The notes beneath the pieces were generated by a model. That model ran no database searches and was not told the origin of the DNA. It saw only the letters and a list, made by a program, of their open reading frames with translations. A stretch of 64,000 nucleotides of DNA from Tropicibacter sp. R16_0 (GTDB taxonomy: Bacteria; Pseudomonadota; Alphaproteobacteria; Rhodobacterales; Rhodobacteraceae): NCBI RefSeq assembly GCF_017743935.1, contig NZ_JAGHRE010000001.1:541683-605682 (forward strand), in the 5' to 3' direction. The position numbers were made by a program, and so were the translations under genes. Positions within the stretch are counted from its first letter, which is position 1; the number at the start of each line of letters is the position of its first letter. Below are positions 46,012 through 54,582 of this stretch, in pieces.

Positions 46012-46878
46012 TCAGGCTGAGGCAAACCACTGTGGCAATGTTGTTTTGACCTGGCCCTTGATGCTTCGGGCGCGGATCAGTCCTTTGTTTGTGTCGCGCA
46101 CAGGGTCCTGGCTGAGAAGCTCATAGGCCGCCGTTTCTGCTTGGGACCAATCCTGATGGGGCAGCGCGTCCATCATGTCAAAGAACTTGCGGTTTTCGGA
46201 TGCCGGATCTTTCCAGGCAGCTCCGGGCAAGCCTGATCCTGTTGAATTGGCAATCTCGCGGCGGATTCGATTGGCCGCGGACAGGGCCTGTGTATTTGCG
46301 AACTTCAGATGCGCAAGATAGACCCCGCGCGGCATGACAAAGGGATGTCTGGCGGCAAAGCGCGGGCGAACTTCGATCCCGTGGCGCATCAATCCGACCC
46401 GTTTGCGCACCACCCATGCCTTGCTGTAATGGCCGGAAAACATCGCGCTGCGCCGTTTGGCCAAAGCCAGCTCTCCGTCTTTCAACTCGGGATCGTCGGG
46501 GTGTTCGGCGACGTTCAACCCCAGCGCAAAAACCGCGTTTGCATCTTGCCGTGACAGCAGGTCGTGAAAGCTGGAATGGTGCTCTGGCGCCAAGCAGATC
46601 AGCTCGTCAGCATCGGTGCGGATGACCCAGTCATACACTTCGACCAGGCCGCGCTGGAAATCATTGAGCATGCGGTTTCGCATCGCGTCAAAATGGGCAA
46701 AGCCGTCACGGGGTATGGTGATCACGCTGGCCTGCGGGCAGAGCCGGGCAATCTCGGGGTCCGGTCCGTGTGAAACAATGTAGAGATTTTCGTGCCCCAG
46801 ATGCCTGCCGTAATGGGCGTACCATTGCGACAGCGCCCAGTAATCGCGGTAAACCATTGTGATCGCGCAAATCTTCAT
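46012..46878 (-). CDS. Glycosyltransferase family 2-like protein (Glyco_tranf_2_4)
   Basis: 288 residues. MKICAITMVYRDYWALSQWYAHYGRHLG opens a GT-A fold; DWVIRTDADELICL carries the D-x-D metal site. Middle part with FSGHYSKAWVVRKR and the C-terminal helical region KGQVKTTLPQWF. Such proteins in roseobacters act on surface polysaccharide; the sugar donor and acceptor are unknown. It is flanked by the catabolic pair and the ABC operon but shows no clear relation to either. Confidence 0.85.
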   Translation of the reverse strand: MKICAITMVYRDYWALSQWYAHYGRHLGHENLYIVSHGPDPEIARLCPQASVITIPRDGFAHFDAMRNRMLNDFQRGLVEVYDWVIRTDADELICLAPEHHSSFHDLLSRQDANAVFALGLNVAEHPDDPELKDGELALAKRRSAMFSGHYSKAWVVRKRVGLMRHGIEVRPRFAARHPFVMPRGVYLAHLKFANTQALSAANRIRREIANSTGSGLPGAAWKDPASENRKFFDMMDALPHQDWSQAETAAYELLSQDPVRDTNKGLIRARSIKGQVKTTLPQWFASA

Positions 46879-46940
46879 GTCCGCATTTAACGCACTTTGG
46901 ATCGATTTGGGAACAGCTGGTTCCTGGATTTCGGAAGGGC

Positions 46941-46969
46941 AAAAAAATGGCCGACCCTCGGGAAGGGCC
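46941..46969 (-). terminator. Probable terminator of the ABC transporter operon
   Basis: On the minus strand GGCCCT-TCCCG-AGGGTC, a six-pair stem, followed by GGCCATTTTTTTGCCC. It lies 50 bases after the stop of the last ABC gene. Confidence 0.5.
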
Positions 46970-47019
46970 GACCAAGACAGGTGTCCACACGAAGTGCTCC
47001 GTGCGACGGGGAGTGTTCC

Positions 47020-47775
47020 TTAGATCGCCAGGTATTCGGCGCGCAGTTCTTCGTTTTCCAGCACTTCGGCAGCCGAGCCGTCAAAGACGATACCGCCGGT
47101 GTCCAGGATCACGGCGCGGTCGGCCAATTCAAGCGCGCGCACCGCGTTCTGTTCCACGATGATGGTGGTCATACCCTGTTCCTTGATGTGGATGAGGGTC
47201 TTCTCGATCTCATCCACGATAACGGGCGCCAGGCCTTCGTAGGGTTCATCCAGCAGCAGCACCTTGATGTCCCGGGCCAAGGCCCGTGCGATGGCCAACA
47301 TCTGCTGTTCACCACCCGAGAGCGTCACACCTTCTTGCTTGCGGCGTTCGCCCAAGCGCGGGAAGAGGTCATAGAGACGATCCAGCGACCAGCCGATCGG
47401 CGGCGCGATCTGGGCCAGTTGCAGATTTTCCTCGACCGTCAGGCCGGGGATGATGCGGCGATCTTCGGGCACCAGGCCCAAACCGACCGAGGCGGCCTCG
47501 TAGCTGGTCATGTTGTGCAAGGGCTGGTGATCCAGCCAGATCTCGCCCTGGCGCACCTCGGGGTCGCCAAGCCGCGCGATCGAGCGCAGGGTCGAGGTTT
47601 TGCCCGCCCCGTTGCGCCCCAACAGGGCCAGGATTTCACCCTCGTGGACGTTAAAGGAAATGCCCTGCACGATGTAGCTTTCGCCATAGTACGAATGCAT
47701 GTCCCAGACCGATAGAAAGGCCGGGGCGGTGGTGGCCTGATTGGCGTTTTTGGAAAAGTCCGGTTTGACGTTCAT
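47020..47775 (-). CDS. Branched-chain-type ABC transporter ATP-binding protein (LivF-like)
   Basis: 251 residues. Walker A LLGRNGAGKTSTLRSI, GLGLVPEDRRIIPGLTVEENLQLA (typical of LivF), signature LSGGEQQMLAIARAL, Walker B VLLLDEPYEGLAP. The N-terminal 20 residues are an extra hydrophilic stretch. Last gene of a five-gene leftward operon with two permeases, a second ATPase and a Tat-exported binding protein. Substrate unknown; probably an amino acid, amide or short acid. Confidence 0.92.
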   Translation of the reverse strand: MNVKPDFSKNANQATTAPAFLSVWDMHSYYGESYIVQGISFNVHEGEILALLGRNGAGKTSTLRSIARLGDPEVRQGEIWLDHQPLHNMTSYEAASVGLGLVPEDRRIIPGLTVEENLQLAQIAPPIGWSLDRLYDLFPRLGERRKQEGVTLSGGEQQMLAIARALARDIKVLLLDEPYEGLAPVIVDEIEKTLIHIKEQGMTTIIVEQNAVRALELADRAVILDTGGIVFDGSAAEVLENEELRAEYLAI

Positions 47776-47787
47776 TGATCTTCTCCT

Positions 47788-48543
47788 TTACGCCGACTCG
47801 CCCAGATACGCTTCGCGCACCTTGGGATGGCCCTTGATGTTTTCTGGCGTATCTTCGACCAGCGGCGTGCCCTGGGCCAGAACCGTGATGCGTTCTGCCA
47901 GCGAGAACACCACATGCATGTCATGCTCGATGATGGCGATGGTGATGTCGCGCTCGTCCTTGATCTGCTTGAGCAGGTCGATGGTGTTGTTGGTGTCCGC
48001 GCGCGCCATGCCGGCCGTCGGTTCATCCAAAAGCAGCAGACGTGGTTCCTGAGACAGGCACATGCCGATCTCAAGCCGCCGTTTGTCCCCACGCGACAGG
48101 GATGCCGAATTCATGTGTCGCTTGTCGGCCATGTTCATGTCCTCAAGCACGCTTTCGGCCCGTTCGATGATGTCCTTCTGGCTGCCGACCGAGGGCATGG
48201 CGTTCAGTTCGAACGCCCCGTCCCGTTTGGCAAAGCAGGGGATCATCATGTTTTCCATCACCGTCAGGTCGCCAAAGATCTCAGGCGTTTGGAACACGCG
48301 GGAAATGCCCATCTGGTTGATCTCATAGGGCGCACGGCCCAGAACCGATTGACCGTCGAACATGACCGACCCGGTGTCGGGGATCAGCTTGCCCACCAGG
48401 CAGTTGAGCAGGGTGGACTTGCCCGCCCCGTTGGGGCCGATGATGGCGTGGACGGTGTTTTCGGCCACGCTCAGGTTCACGTCCCCCAGGGCCTGCAGAC
48501 CACCGAACCGTTTGTTGACGCCTTTGACTTCAAGAATGCCCAT
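47788..48543 (-). CDS. Branched-chain-type ABC transporter ATP-binding protein (LivG-like)
   Basis: 251 residues. Walker A GPNGAGKSTLLNCLVG, INQMGISRVFQTPEIFGDLTVMENM (LivG type), SLSRGDKRRLEIGMCLS in place of the usual LSGGQQ (note SRGDKRR), Walker B LLLLDEPTAGMA. Pairs with the LivF-like ATPase, 12 bases away. The variant signature loop is uncommon but occurs in urea/amide transporters of this family. Confidence 0.9.
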   Translation of the reverse strand: MGILEVKGVNKRFGGLQALGDVNLSVAENTVHAIIGPNGAGKSTLLNCLVGKLIPDTGSVMFDGQSVLGRAPYEINQMGISRVFQTPEIFGDLTVMENMMIPCFAKRDGAFELNAMPSVGSQKDIIERAESVLEDMNMADKRHMNSASLSRGDKRRLEIGMCLSQEPRLLLLDEPTAGMARADTNNTIDLLKQIKDERDITIAIIEHDMHVVFSLAERITVLAQGTPLVEDTPENIKGHPKVREAYLGESA

Positions 48544-48554
48544 TGTGCGTCTCC

Positions 48555-49766
48555 TTATTCCGCAGGTTCGGTGGATTTGCCGGTGGATTTGTCATCGCTG
48601 GCTTTGCCGCGCTTGCCGCGGAACCAGGCTGCAAGACGCTGACCACCTTCGACCAGACCACCCGGCAGGAAAATCACGACCAGCATGAACATGATGCCAA
48701 GCGTCAGGTGCCAACCCTTGCCCACGAAGGGGTGGATGATGGTCACGACGGCATCTTCCAGACCGTCGGGCAGGAAGGCGAACCAACCGTGCAGGACGTT
48801 GTCGTTGATCTTCGAGAAGATGTTTTCGAAGTACTTGATGAAGCCTGCGCCCAGAACCGGGCCGATCAACGTGCCGGCACCGCCCAGGATGGTCATCAGA
48901 ACAACCTCACCCGATGCGGTCCACTGCATGCGCTCGGCACCTGCCAGCGGGTCCATCGCGGCCATCAGGCCACCGGCCAGACCGGCATACATGCCCGAGA
49001 TCACAAAGGCCGCCAAGGTGTAGGGGCGGGTGTTGAGCCCGGTATAGTTCATCCGCTGCTGGTTCGACTTTACCGCACGCAGCATCATGCCGAACGGCGA
49101 ACGGAAGATGCGGATCGCAATGTAGAAGGCAACCATCATGATGATAGCACAGACATAGTAGCCCGCGTTGAAGTCAAACGCCCAGGGGCCGATATCCAGC
49201 GTATAGGTCGACCGCATCGACAGGCCGAACAGATGCGGCAAGTCCGGCGCGTTGGCCCCCTGCAGGATCTGCGGGTCATCGTTGTACACCTGAAGACCGG
49301 TTTCACCGTTGGTCAGGTTGAACTTGGGGTTCGACAGCACCGAATAGGCCAGCGCAAACGACATCTGGGCAAAGGCCAGTGTCAGGATCGAAAAGTAGAT
49401 GCCCGAGCGGCGCAGACTGACGTATCCGATCAGCAGCGAGAAGAGGCCCGCAATGATCACGGCCAGAACGATCGCCGGGATGATGTTGTAGCTGAGCAGC
49501 TTGAACATCCACACGGCCGAGTAAGAGCCGACACCCAGGAACGCGGCGTGTCCAAAGGACAGATAGCCGGTCAGACCAAACAGGATGTTGAACCCTACGG
49601 CGAAGATGCCGAAGATCACGAACCGCTGCATCAGGTCGGGATAGCCCGCGTTGAACTGCGCCATGGCGCTGTCGGTGGGAAAGGGGTTCAGGATGAAGGG
49701 CGCCAGCAAGGTCAGGATTGCTACGACGATCAGTAGGGATGTGTCTTTTTTGTCGAGACCAAACAT
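48555..49766 (-). CDS. Branched-chain-type ABC transporter permease (LivM-like)
   Basis: 403 residues, about ten helices. [39 protein letters not shown] and [22 protein letters not shown] are LivM features, with [17 protein letters not shown] near the end. The C-terminal tail is charged ([20 protein letters not shown]). Inner-membrane half of the transporter. Four bases after the LivH-like gene. Confidence 0.93.
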   Translation of the reverse strand: MFGLDKKDTSLLIVVAILTLLAPFILNPFPTDSAMAQFNAGYPDLMQRFVIFGIFAVGFNILFGLTGYLSFGHAAFLGVGSYSAVWMFKLLSYNIIPAIVLAVIIAGLFSLLIGYVSLRRSGIYFSILTLAFAQMSFALAYSVLSNPKFNLTNGETGLQVYNDDPQILQGANAPDLPHLFGLSMRSTYTLDIGPWAFDFNAGYYVCAIIMMVAFYIAIRIFRSPFGMMLRAVKSNQQRMNYTGLNTRPYTLAAFVISGMYAGLAGGLMAAMDPLAGAERMQWTASGEVVLMTILGGAGTLIGPVLGAGFIKYFENIFSKINDNVLHGWFAFLPDGLEDAVVTIIHPFVGKGWHLTLGIMFMLVVIFLPGGLVEGGQRLAAWFRGKRGKASDDKSTGKSTEPAE

Positions 49767-49770
49767 GTGC

Positions 49771-50793
49771 TTACTCCTCCATCACGCCTTTGCGGCCCAT
49801 CAACCCGCGAGGACGGGTGAGCAGGACGATGATGGCGACGAGATAGATAATGATCTGGTTGATACCGGGGATAGTGGTCGTGGCCCAGGTGGTCGAGGCA
49901 AAGCTCTCCAGAATACCCAGCAGGAAGCCTGCCAGCACCGCGCCGGGCAGTGAACCCATGCCACCCACAACAACCACAACAAAGCTGAGCACCAGAAAGT
50001 CCATGCCCATATGGTAATTCGGCGGGTTGATTGGCCCGTACATTGCCCCCGCAAGTCCCGCGACCGCAGCCGCGATGCCAAACATGATGGTAAAGCGGCG
50101 GTCGATGTTGATGCCAAGCAACCCAACCGTTTCGCGATCGGCCATGCCTGCGCGGACAACCATGCCGAAAGTGGTGAATTGCAGGAAGGCAAAGATGCCA
50201 CCGATCACCAACGCTGCGAAGCAGAAATAGACGATACGCCAGACGGGATAGACAATGTCCATGCCGATGATCGCGCCCAGGTTTGCAACGCCGTTCAGGG
50301 CGTCGGGCGGTGGTGTCTGGATCGGGTTGGCACCGAAGAAATACTTGACGATTTCCTGCAGCACGATGGCCAGACCAAAGGTCACCAGGATCTGGTCAGC
50401 GTGGGGACGCTTGTAGAAATGCTTGATCAACCCGCGTTCCATCACATAGCCGACAAGCAACATGATCGGGATCGCGACAAGCAAGGCCAATGGCACGGCC
50501 CAGTCAATGATCCAGGCCCCGGCCTCGGGCCCGAACCAGGCCTCGACATAGGGGGTTTGAACCTTCAGCGGATTGCCGAGAAAGTCCTTTTGCGTCTCGT
50601 CGATGGTCTCGAAAGACAGGCTGAGCACGCGTTGCAGGGTGACGGCGCAGAAGGCGCCGATCATGAACAGCGCCCCGTGGGCAAAGTTCACCACGCCAAG
50701 CGTGCCGAAGATGAGTGTCAGCCCGAGCGCAATCAGCGCATAGGCCGAGCCCTTGTCGAGCCCGTTTAGAATTTGAAGCAGGATGGCGTCCAT
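49771..50793 (-). CDS. Branched-chain-type ABC transporter permease (LivH-like)
   Basis: 340 residues from ATG 50793 (GGTGGGG just upstream); a GTG nine bases earlier is less likely. [39 protein letters not shown] is a clear LivH start; a soluble insert follows at about 50-80. [19 protein letters not shown] is near the end. First gene after the binding-protein gene, from which it is separated by two strong hairpins. Confidence 0.93.
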   Translation of the reverse strand: MDAILLQILNGLDKGSAYALIALGLTLIFGTLGVVNFAHGALFMIGAFCAVTLQRVLSLSFETIDETQKDFLGNPLKVQTPYVEAWFGPEAGAWIIDWAVPLALLVAIPIMLLVGYVMERGLIKHFYKRPHADQILVTFGLAIVLQEIVKYFFGANPIQTPPPDALNGVANLGAIIGMDIVYPVWRIVYFCFAALVIGGIFAFLQFTTFGMVVRAGMADRETVGLLGINIDRRFTIMFGIAAAVAGLAGAMYGPINPPNYHMGMDFLVLSFVVVVVGGMGSLPGAVLAGFLLGILESFASTTWATTTIPGINQIIIYLVAIIVLLTRPRGLMGRKGVMEE

Positions 50794-50835
50794 TGTCCCC
50801 ACCTTTGGGTTGGCCGGTTATGGCTTAGTTATTTC

Positions 50836-50873
50836 CCCCCGGACCGGGGCTCTCCCCTTCCTCGGTCCGGGGG
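50836..50873 (-). promoter_or_regulatory. 11-bp stem-loop between binding-protein gene and permease genes
   Basis: CCCCCGGACCG / CGGTCCGGGGG is an 11-bp perfect stem with a 16-base loop. With the second hairpin at 50880 it fills the gap after the binding-protein stop. No strong T-run follows, so it likely protects or partly terminates the message. Confidence 0.75.
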
Positions 50874-50879
50874 TGGCGG

Positions 50880-50902
50880 AACCCTGCTCAGGGGGCAGGG
50901 TT
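50880..50902 (-). promoter_or_regulatory. 8-bp stem-loop after the binding-protein gene
   Basis: AACCCTGC / GCAGGGTT, perfect 8-bp stem with a 7-base loop, 25 bases after the stop at 50928. Works with the 11-bp hairpin as a likely mRNA stabiliser. Confidence 0.7.
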
Positions 50903-50927
50903 CTGCCGTCAGGCGCACATGCGAACC

Positions 50928-52274
50928 TTATGCGCCCGGATTACACTTGCCCAAGTCGCCGCCGGCGAACATCGGGTGATCAGGTGCATAGGTGACCTGC
51001 TCAACCGGCGTCACTTCGACGATTTCCAGCGTGTCATAGGCGTTGGTCGGGTTCAGGGCCCCGCGCACAACCAGCACGTCCTTGAAGCACTGGTGGTCAT
51101 CGGCGCGATACAGCGTCTTGCCGTTGCCCAGACCATCGAACTCAAAGCCTTCCAGGGCTTCTACAACACCACAGGGGTTGAAGGTGCCCGCGCGCTCACA
51201 TGCGTCAGCATAGAGCAGAACCTGAGCATAGCAGGTCTGTGCCGAGTTCGACGGCGGCTTGCCGTACTTCTCGCCGAACGACTTGACGAATGCTTTGGTG
51301 CCTTCGTCCTGCAGCTGCCAGTTCCAGTTCATCGAACCCAGAACGCCTTTGATGTTTTCACCCGCACCTGCGGCCATCAGTTCCGAATACAGCGGAACAA
51401 CGATCTTGAAGTCCTTGTTGTTGACGACCTTGTCGAGCAGGCCGAACTGGATCGCGTTGGTCAGCGAGTTGACCATGTTGCCGCCATAGTGGTTCAGAAC
51501 CAGCACGTCCGCACCCGAGTTCAGAACCGGCGCGATGTAGGACGAGAAGTCGGTCGATGCCAGCGGGGTTTTGACCGTGTTCACAGTCTCCCAGCCCATG
51601 GCTTCGGTCGAGGCCACGATCGACTCTTCCTGGGTCCAGCCCCAGTTGTAGTCAGCGGTCAGGTGATAGGCGCGGCGTTCCTTGCCCATTTCGGCCGCCA
51701 GCACCGGTGCCAGAGCAGCACCCGACATGTAGGCGTTGAAGAAGTGGCGGAAGCCGTTGGCCTTCTTGTCCTTGCCGGTGGTGTCGTTGGCGTGGGTCAG
51801 ACCCGCCATAAAGATGACGCCTGCTTCTTGGCAGAGACCCTGAACCGCAACAGCCACGCCCGAGGACGAGCCGCCGTTGATCATGATCGCGCCGTCTTTT
51901 TCGATCATCGACTTGGCCGATGCGCGAGCTGCGTCCGATTTGGTCTGAGTGTCGCCGGTGACGAACTCGACCTTCTTGCCGAGGATGCCGTTGCCCTTGA
52001 GCGCCTTCGAGGTGAAGGTGTTCAGGCAGCCGCCGTCGCCTTCGCCGTTCAGGTGCTCGACCGCGAGCTGCTGTGCCAGCAGTTCATCGTTGCCTTCGTC
52101 CGCGTAGGGACCGGTTTGCGGCACGTTGAAGCCCAGGGTGACCGAACCGCCCGTGGGTTCGTTGGTGTAGGCGGCCGCGGACGAGGCGGTAAAGATCGTC
52201 GGCAGTGCAACACCAGCGCCCGCAACGGCACCGGATTTCAGCACGCCACGACGTGTGACATCAGATTTGGTCAT
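50928..52274 (-). CDS. Branched-chain-type ABC transporter substrate-binding protein, Tat-exported
   Basis: 448 residues. The N-terminus has a twin-arginine signal: TRRGVLKSGAVAGAGVALP followed by TASSAAA. The mature part is a type I periplasmic-binding fold: GFNVPQTGPYADEGNDE, GKKVEFVTGDTQTKSD, INGGSSSGVAVA, AYHLTADYNWGWTQEE. Several cysteines may form disulfides, which fits folded export by Tat. First gene of the operon, divergent to the ScfR-type regulator. The ligand is not known. Confidence 0.93.
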   Translation of the reverse strand: MTKSDVTRRGVLKSGAVAGAGVALPTIFTASSAAAYTNEPTGGSVTLGFNVPQTGPYADEGNDELLAQQLAVEHLNGEGDGGCLNTFTSKALKGNGILGKKVEFVTGDTQTKSDAARASAKSMIEKDGAIMINGGSSSGVAVAVQGLCQEAGVIFMAGLTHANDTTGKDKKANGFRHFFNAYMSGAALAPVLAAEMGKERRAYHLTADYNWGWTQEESIVASTEAMGWETVNTVKTPLASTDFSSYIAPVLNSGADVLVLNHYGGNMVNSLTNAIQFGLLDKVVNNKDFKIVVPLYSELMAAGAGENIKGVLGSMNWNWQLQDEGTKAFVKSFGEKYGKPPSNSAQTCYAQVLLYADACERAGTFNPCGVVEALEGFEFDGLGNGKTLYRADDHQCFKDVLVVRGALNPTNAYDTLEIVEVTPVEQVTYAPDHPMFAGGDLGKCNPGA

Positions 52275-52369
52275 TCATTCCTCCCATTTCGTGATTTGCA
52301 CCGGGCGGCTCCTCTTCCGCATGGCGCAGGCACATCTGTGCAAATCAAGTATGGGGTAGGGTTGGAAAA

Positions 52370-52401
52370 TTGCGCAATAAGCCCTTTATTTTGCGTAATA
52401 A
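52370..52401. promoter_or_regulatory. Two direct repeats TTGCG(C/T)AATAA, candidate operator
   Basis: TTGCGCAATAA at 52370-52380 and TTGCGTAATAA at 52391-52401, 21 bases apart (two helical turns), in the 229-base gap between the binding-protein gene and the regulator gene. The first holds the palindrome TTGCGCAA. Family knowledge: RamB sites contain TTTGCAAA-like cores. Confidence 0.6.
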
Positions 52402-52503
52402 TTCTGTAAATTCATACACAGGAATGTGGCGTTTTGTGTAAATAACATTACGACGCACCGCAGAAAGCCGTTGATAAGGCAACATAATATTTTGGGGGCG
52501 ACC

Positions 52504-53802
52504 ATGGTGCGCGACACCTTGACCGGCAGCCGCATACGTGAACGCAGGATGATTGCAGGCCTGCGTCAGGCCGATCTTGCAAGACAAGTGGGGATTTCGG
52601 CCTCATATCTCAACCTCATTGAACACAATCGGCGCAGAATCGGCGGCAAACTGCTGGTGGATATTGCCACAGAGCTTGGTGTCGAACCCTCGATGCTGAC
52701 CGAAGGGGCAGAAGCCGCGTTGATTGCCACGCTGAAAGAGGCGGCAGCAGATGCAGGCGCGGTGGCGGCCGAGGTTGATCGGGCCGAGGAGTTTGCGGGT
52801 CGCTTTCCGGGTTGGGCAGAAGTGCTTGCGCAAGAGCATCGCCGCGCCGGGGGGCTGGAGCGGACGGTTGAAACACTGTCGGACCGGCTGACTCATGACC
52901 CACATCTGGCCGCGTCCTTGCACGAAGTTCTGTCAACTGCGGCCGCCATTCGTTCCACGGCGTCGATCCTGGCCGAAACCGGAGAGCTGGAGCCGGAATG
53001 GCGCGACCGGTTCCATCGCAACATCAATCAGGATGCCGAGCGTCTGGCCGAAAGCTCAAAGGCGCTGGTGACCTATCTTGACGAAAGCGACAGCAGCGAA
53101 GAGCGGCGCGGCGTCCCGCTCGAAGAGGCCGAGGCCTTTATTGCCGCACAGGGCCATCACTTCCCCGCGCTCGAGGCCGGAGGCGCCGTCGGGGATCAGA
53201 AACTGAGTGGATTGTCTTCCTCGGCCGCACAAACCATCGCGCGCGAGATGCTGGGCATCTATGTGGCCGACGCGCGCGCCATGCCCTTGGCCGACTTCAT
53301 GGCGGCGGTAGAACGGCACGGGATCGACCCGCTGACGCTGTCGCGCGAGTTTCACGTGGACATGCCCGCCGTGTTCCGTCGCCTTGCCAGCTTGCCGCAA
53401 GGGGTATTGCCACAGGACGTGGGGCTGGTGGTGTGTGACGCGTCAGGCAGCATTCTGTTTCGCAAGTCGATCCCCGGATTTGCCATGCCGCGCTATGGCG
53501 AAAGCTGCCCGCTGTGGCCGCTCTTTACGGCGCTCAACCGGCCATTGGTGCCGATCCGCAGGCGGGTGTCGCAACTGGGGCGCACGGCGGGAGAGTTCGA
53601 CTGTCTGGCGGTGTCATGGCCGCAAGAGATGCCGGGCTTTGACCGCGATCCGGTCTATCGCTCGATCATGCTGATCCTGCCCGTTCCAGCGGCGCAGACG
53701 GGCGCGGAAGACGCGCAACCTGTTGGCAGCAGCTGCCGTGTGTGTCCCCGTGACGCCTGTGGCGCGCGTCGCGAACCCTCTATTCTGTCACAAGGGTTTT
53801 GA
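52504..53802 (+). CDS. Short-chain fatty acyl transcriptional regulator, ScfR/RamB type
   Basis: 432 residues from ATG 52504; the longer frame lacks support. N-terminal XRE helix-turn-helix: GSRIRERRMIAGLRQADLARQ and GISASYLNLIEHNRRRIGG. Then a long helical linker, a region of the DUF2083/ScfR kind (GLVVCDASGSILFRKSIPGFAMPRYGESCPLWPLF) and C-terminal cysteines CRVCPRDACGARREPSI. Members regulate acetate/propionate assimilation (RamB, ScfR, MccR). Divergent from the ABC operon, which it may control. A hairpin terminator follows. Confidence 0.9.
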   Translation: MVRDTLTGSRIRERRMIAGLRQADLARQVGISASYLNLIEHNRRRIGGKLLVDIATELGVEPSMLTEGAEAALIATLKEAAADAGAVAAEVDRAEEFAGRFPGWAEVLAQEHRRAGGLERTVETLSDRLTHDPHLAASLHEVLSTAAAIRSTASILAETGELEPEWRDRFHRNINQDAERLAESSKALVTYLDESDSSEERRGVPLEEAEAFIAAQGHHFPALEAGGAVGDQKLSGLSSSAAQTIAREMLGIYVADARAMPLADFMAAVERHGIDPLTLSREFHVDMPAVFRRLASLPQGVLPQDVGLVVCDASGSILFRKSIPGFAMPRYGESCPLWPLFTALNRPLVPIRRRVSQLGRTAGEFDCLAVSWPQEMPGFDRDPVYRSIMLILPVPAAQTGAEDAQPVGSSCRVCPRDACGARREPSILSQGF

Positions 53803-53844
53803 CAGTTCCGTGACGGCGGCGCTAAGTTAAACGAGCCGCAGCGA

Positions 53845-53870
53845 CGGGGGCGATCCCCCGAGCCTTTTTT
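53845..53870 (+). terminator. Hairpin with T-run after the ScfR-type gene
   Basis: CGGGGG-CGAT-CCCCCG followed by AGCCTTTTTT. The receiver gene starts 18 bases later with GGGGAGGAAGG as ribosome site, so the downstream genes need read-through or a promoter inside this stretch. Confidence 0.6.
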
Positions 53871-53887
53871 GGGGAGGAAGGGCAAGC

Positions 53888-54268
53888 ATGAGCCGACGCG
53901 TAATGTTGGTCGAGGATGAACCGAACATCACCGAAGCAATCCGTTTTCTGTTGATCCGCGACGGGTGGGAGGTTGAAACCCACGCCGACGGGACCGACGC
54001 GGTCGAAGTGATCAGTACGGCCAAGCCCGATCTGGTCATTCTGGATGTGATGTTACCGGGCAAAAGCGGGATGGAGATCCTGACGGAACTGCGTGCGCGC
54101 GACGACTTGCAGGGGCTGCCTGTGCTGATGCTGACTGCGCGTGGTCAATCCCGTGACCGGGATCTGGCTGAAAAGGCGGGTGTCAGCCGCTTCATGACTA
54201 AGCCGTTTTCCAACTCCGAAGTGCTGACGGCGGTGCGGGATCTGCACGCTCAGGCCACGCAGACATGA
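53888..54268 (+). CDS. Single-domain response regulator (receiver only)
   Basis: 126 residues, all CheY-like receiver. Acidic pocket LVEDE at 7-11, phosphoacceptor Asp53 in LVILDVMLPGKSG, Thr in VLMLTARG and Lys in RFMTKPFSN. No output domain. GGAGGAAGG precedes ATG 53888. Its stop overlaps the start of the next gene (ATGA). Partner kinase is very likely the symporter-kinase two genes later. Confidence 0.93.
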   Translation: MSRRVMLVEDEPNITEAIRFLLIRDGWEVETHADGTDAVEVISTAKPDLVILDVMLPGKSGMEILTELRARDDLQGLPVLMLTARGQSRDRDLAEKAGVSRFMTKPFSNSEVLTAVRDLHAQATQT

Positions 54269-54582
54269 GTGCCGAGCCGGAGATCGATCCCGGCGACCCC
54301 GGACAGGTGTCTCATCCACCGGTGTTTCTGGAACGCCAAGGCTATCGCAGACGGCGCCTGATGGATGCAGCCCGGTTGCTGCCGCTGATCGGGGCGGGGC
54401 TGTTTGCCATCCCGCTTTTGTGGCCGGGCACAGCCGAGACCGAAGCGCCTTATAGCTTGTCGTCGGCCATCATCTATATCTTTGGGGTCTGGGCCGGGCT
54501 GATCATTCTGGCCGCTCTGTTCGGATACGGCGCGCGCCGTTTGGGCCGCAGCTCGGATGTACCGGGACCGGAGCCGGACTGA
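54265..54582 (+). CDS. Small two-helix membrane protein, possible symporter small subunit
   Basis: 105 residues with a hydrophilic N-terminus and two helices: AARLLPLIGAGLFAIPLLW at about 35-53 and SAIIYIFGVWAGLIILAALFG at about 68-88. The size, the two helices and the place right before an SSS-type permease domain resemble the small subunits (DUF4212 kind) of bacterial sodium-solute symporters. That is inference. Overlaps the receiver gene by four bases and the kinase gene by one. Confidence 0.78.
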   Translation: MSAEPEIDPGDPGQVSHPPVFLERQGYRRRRLMDAARLLPLIGAGLFAIPLLWPGTAETEAPYSLSSAIIYIFGVWAGLIILAALFGYGARRLGRSSDVPGPEPD

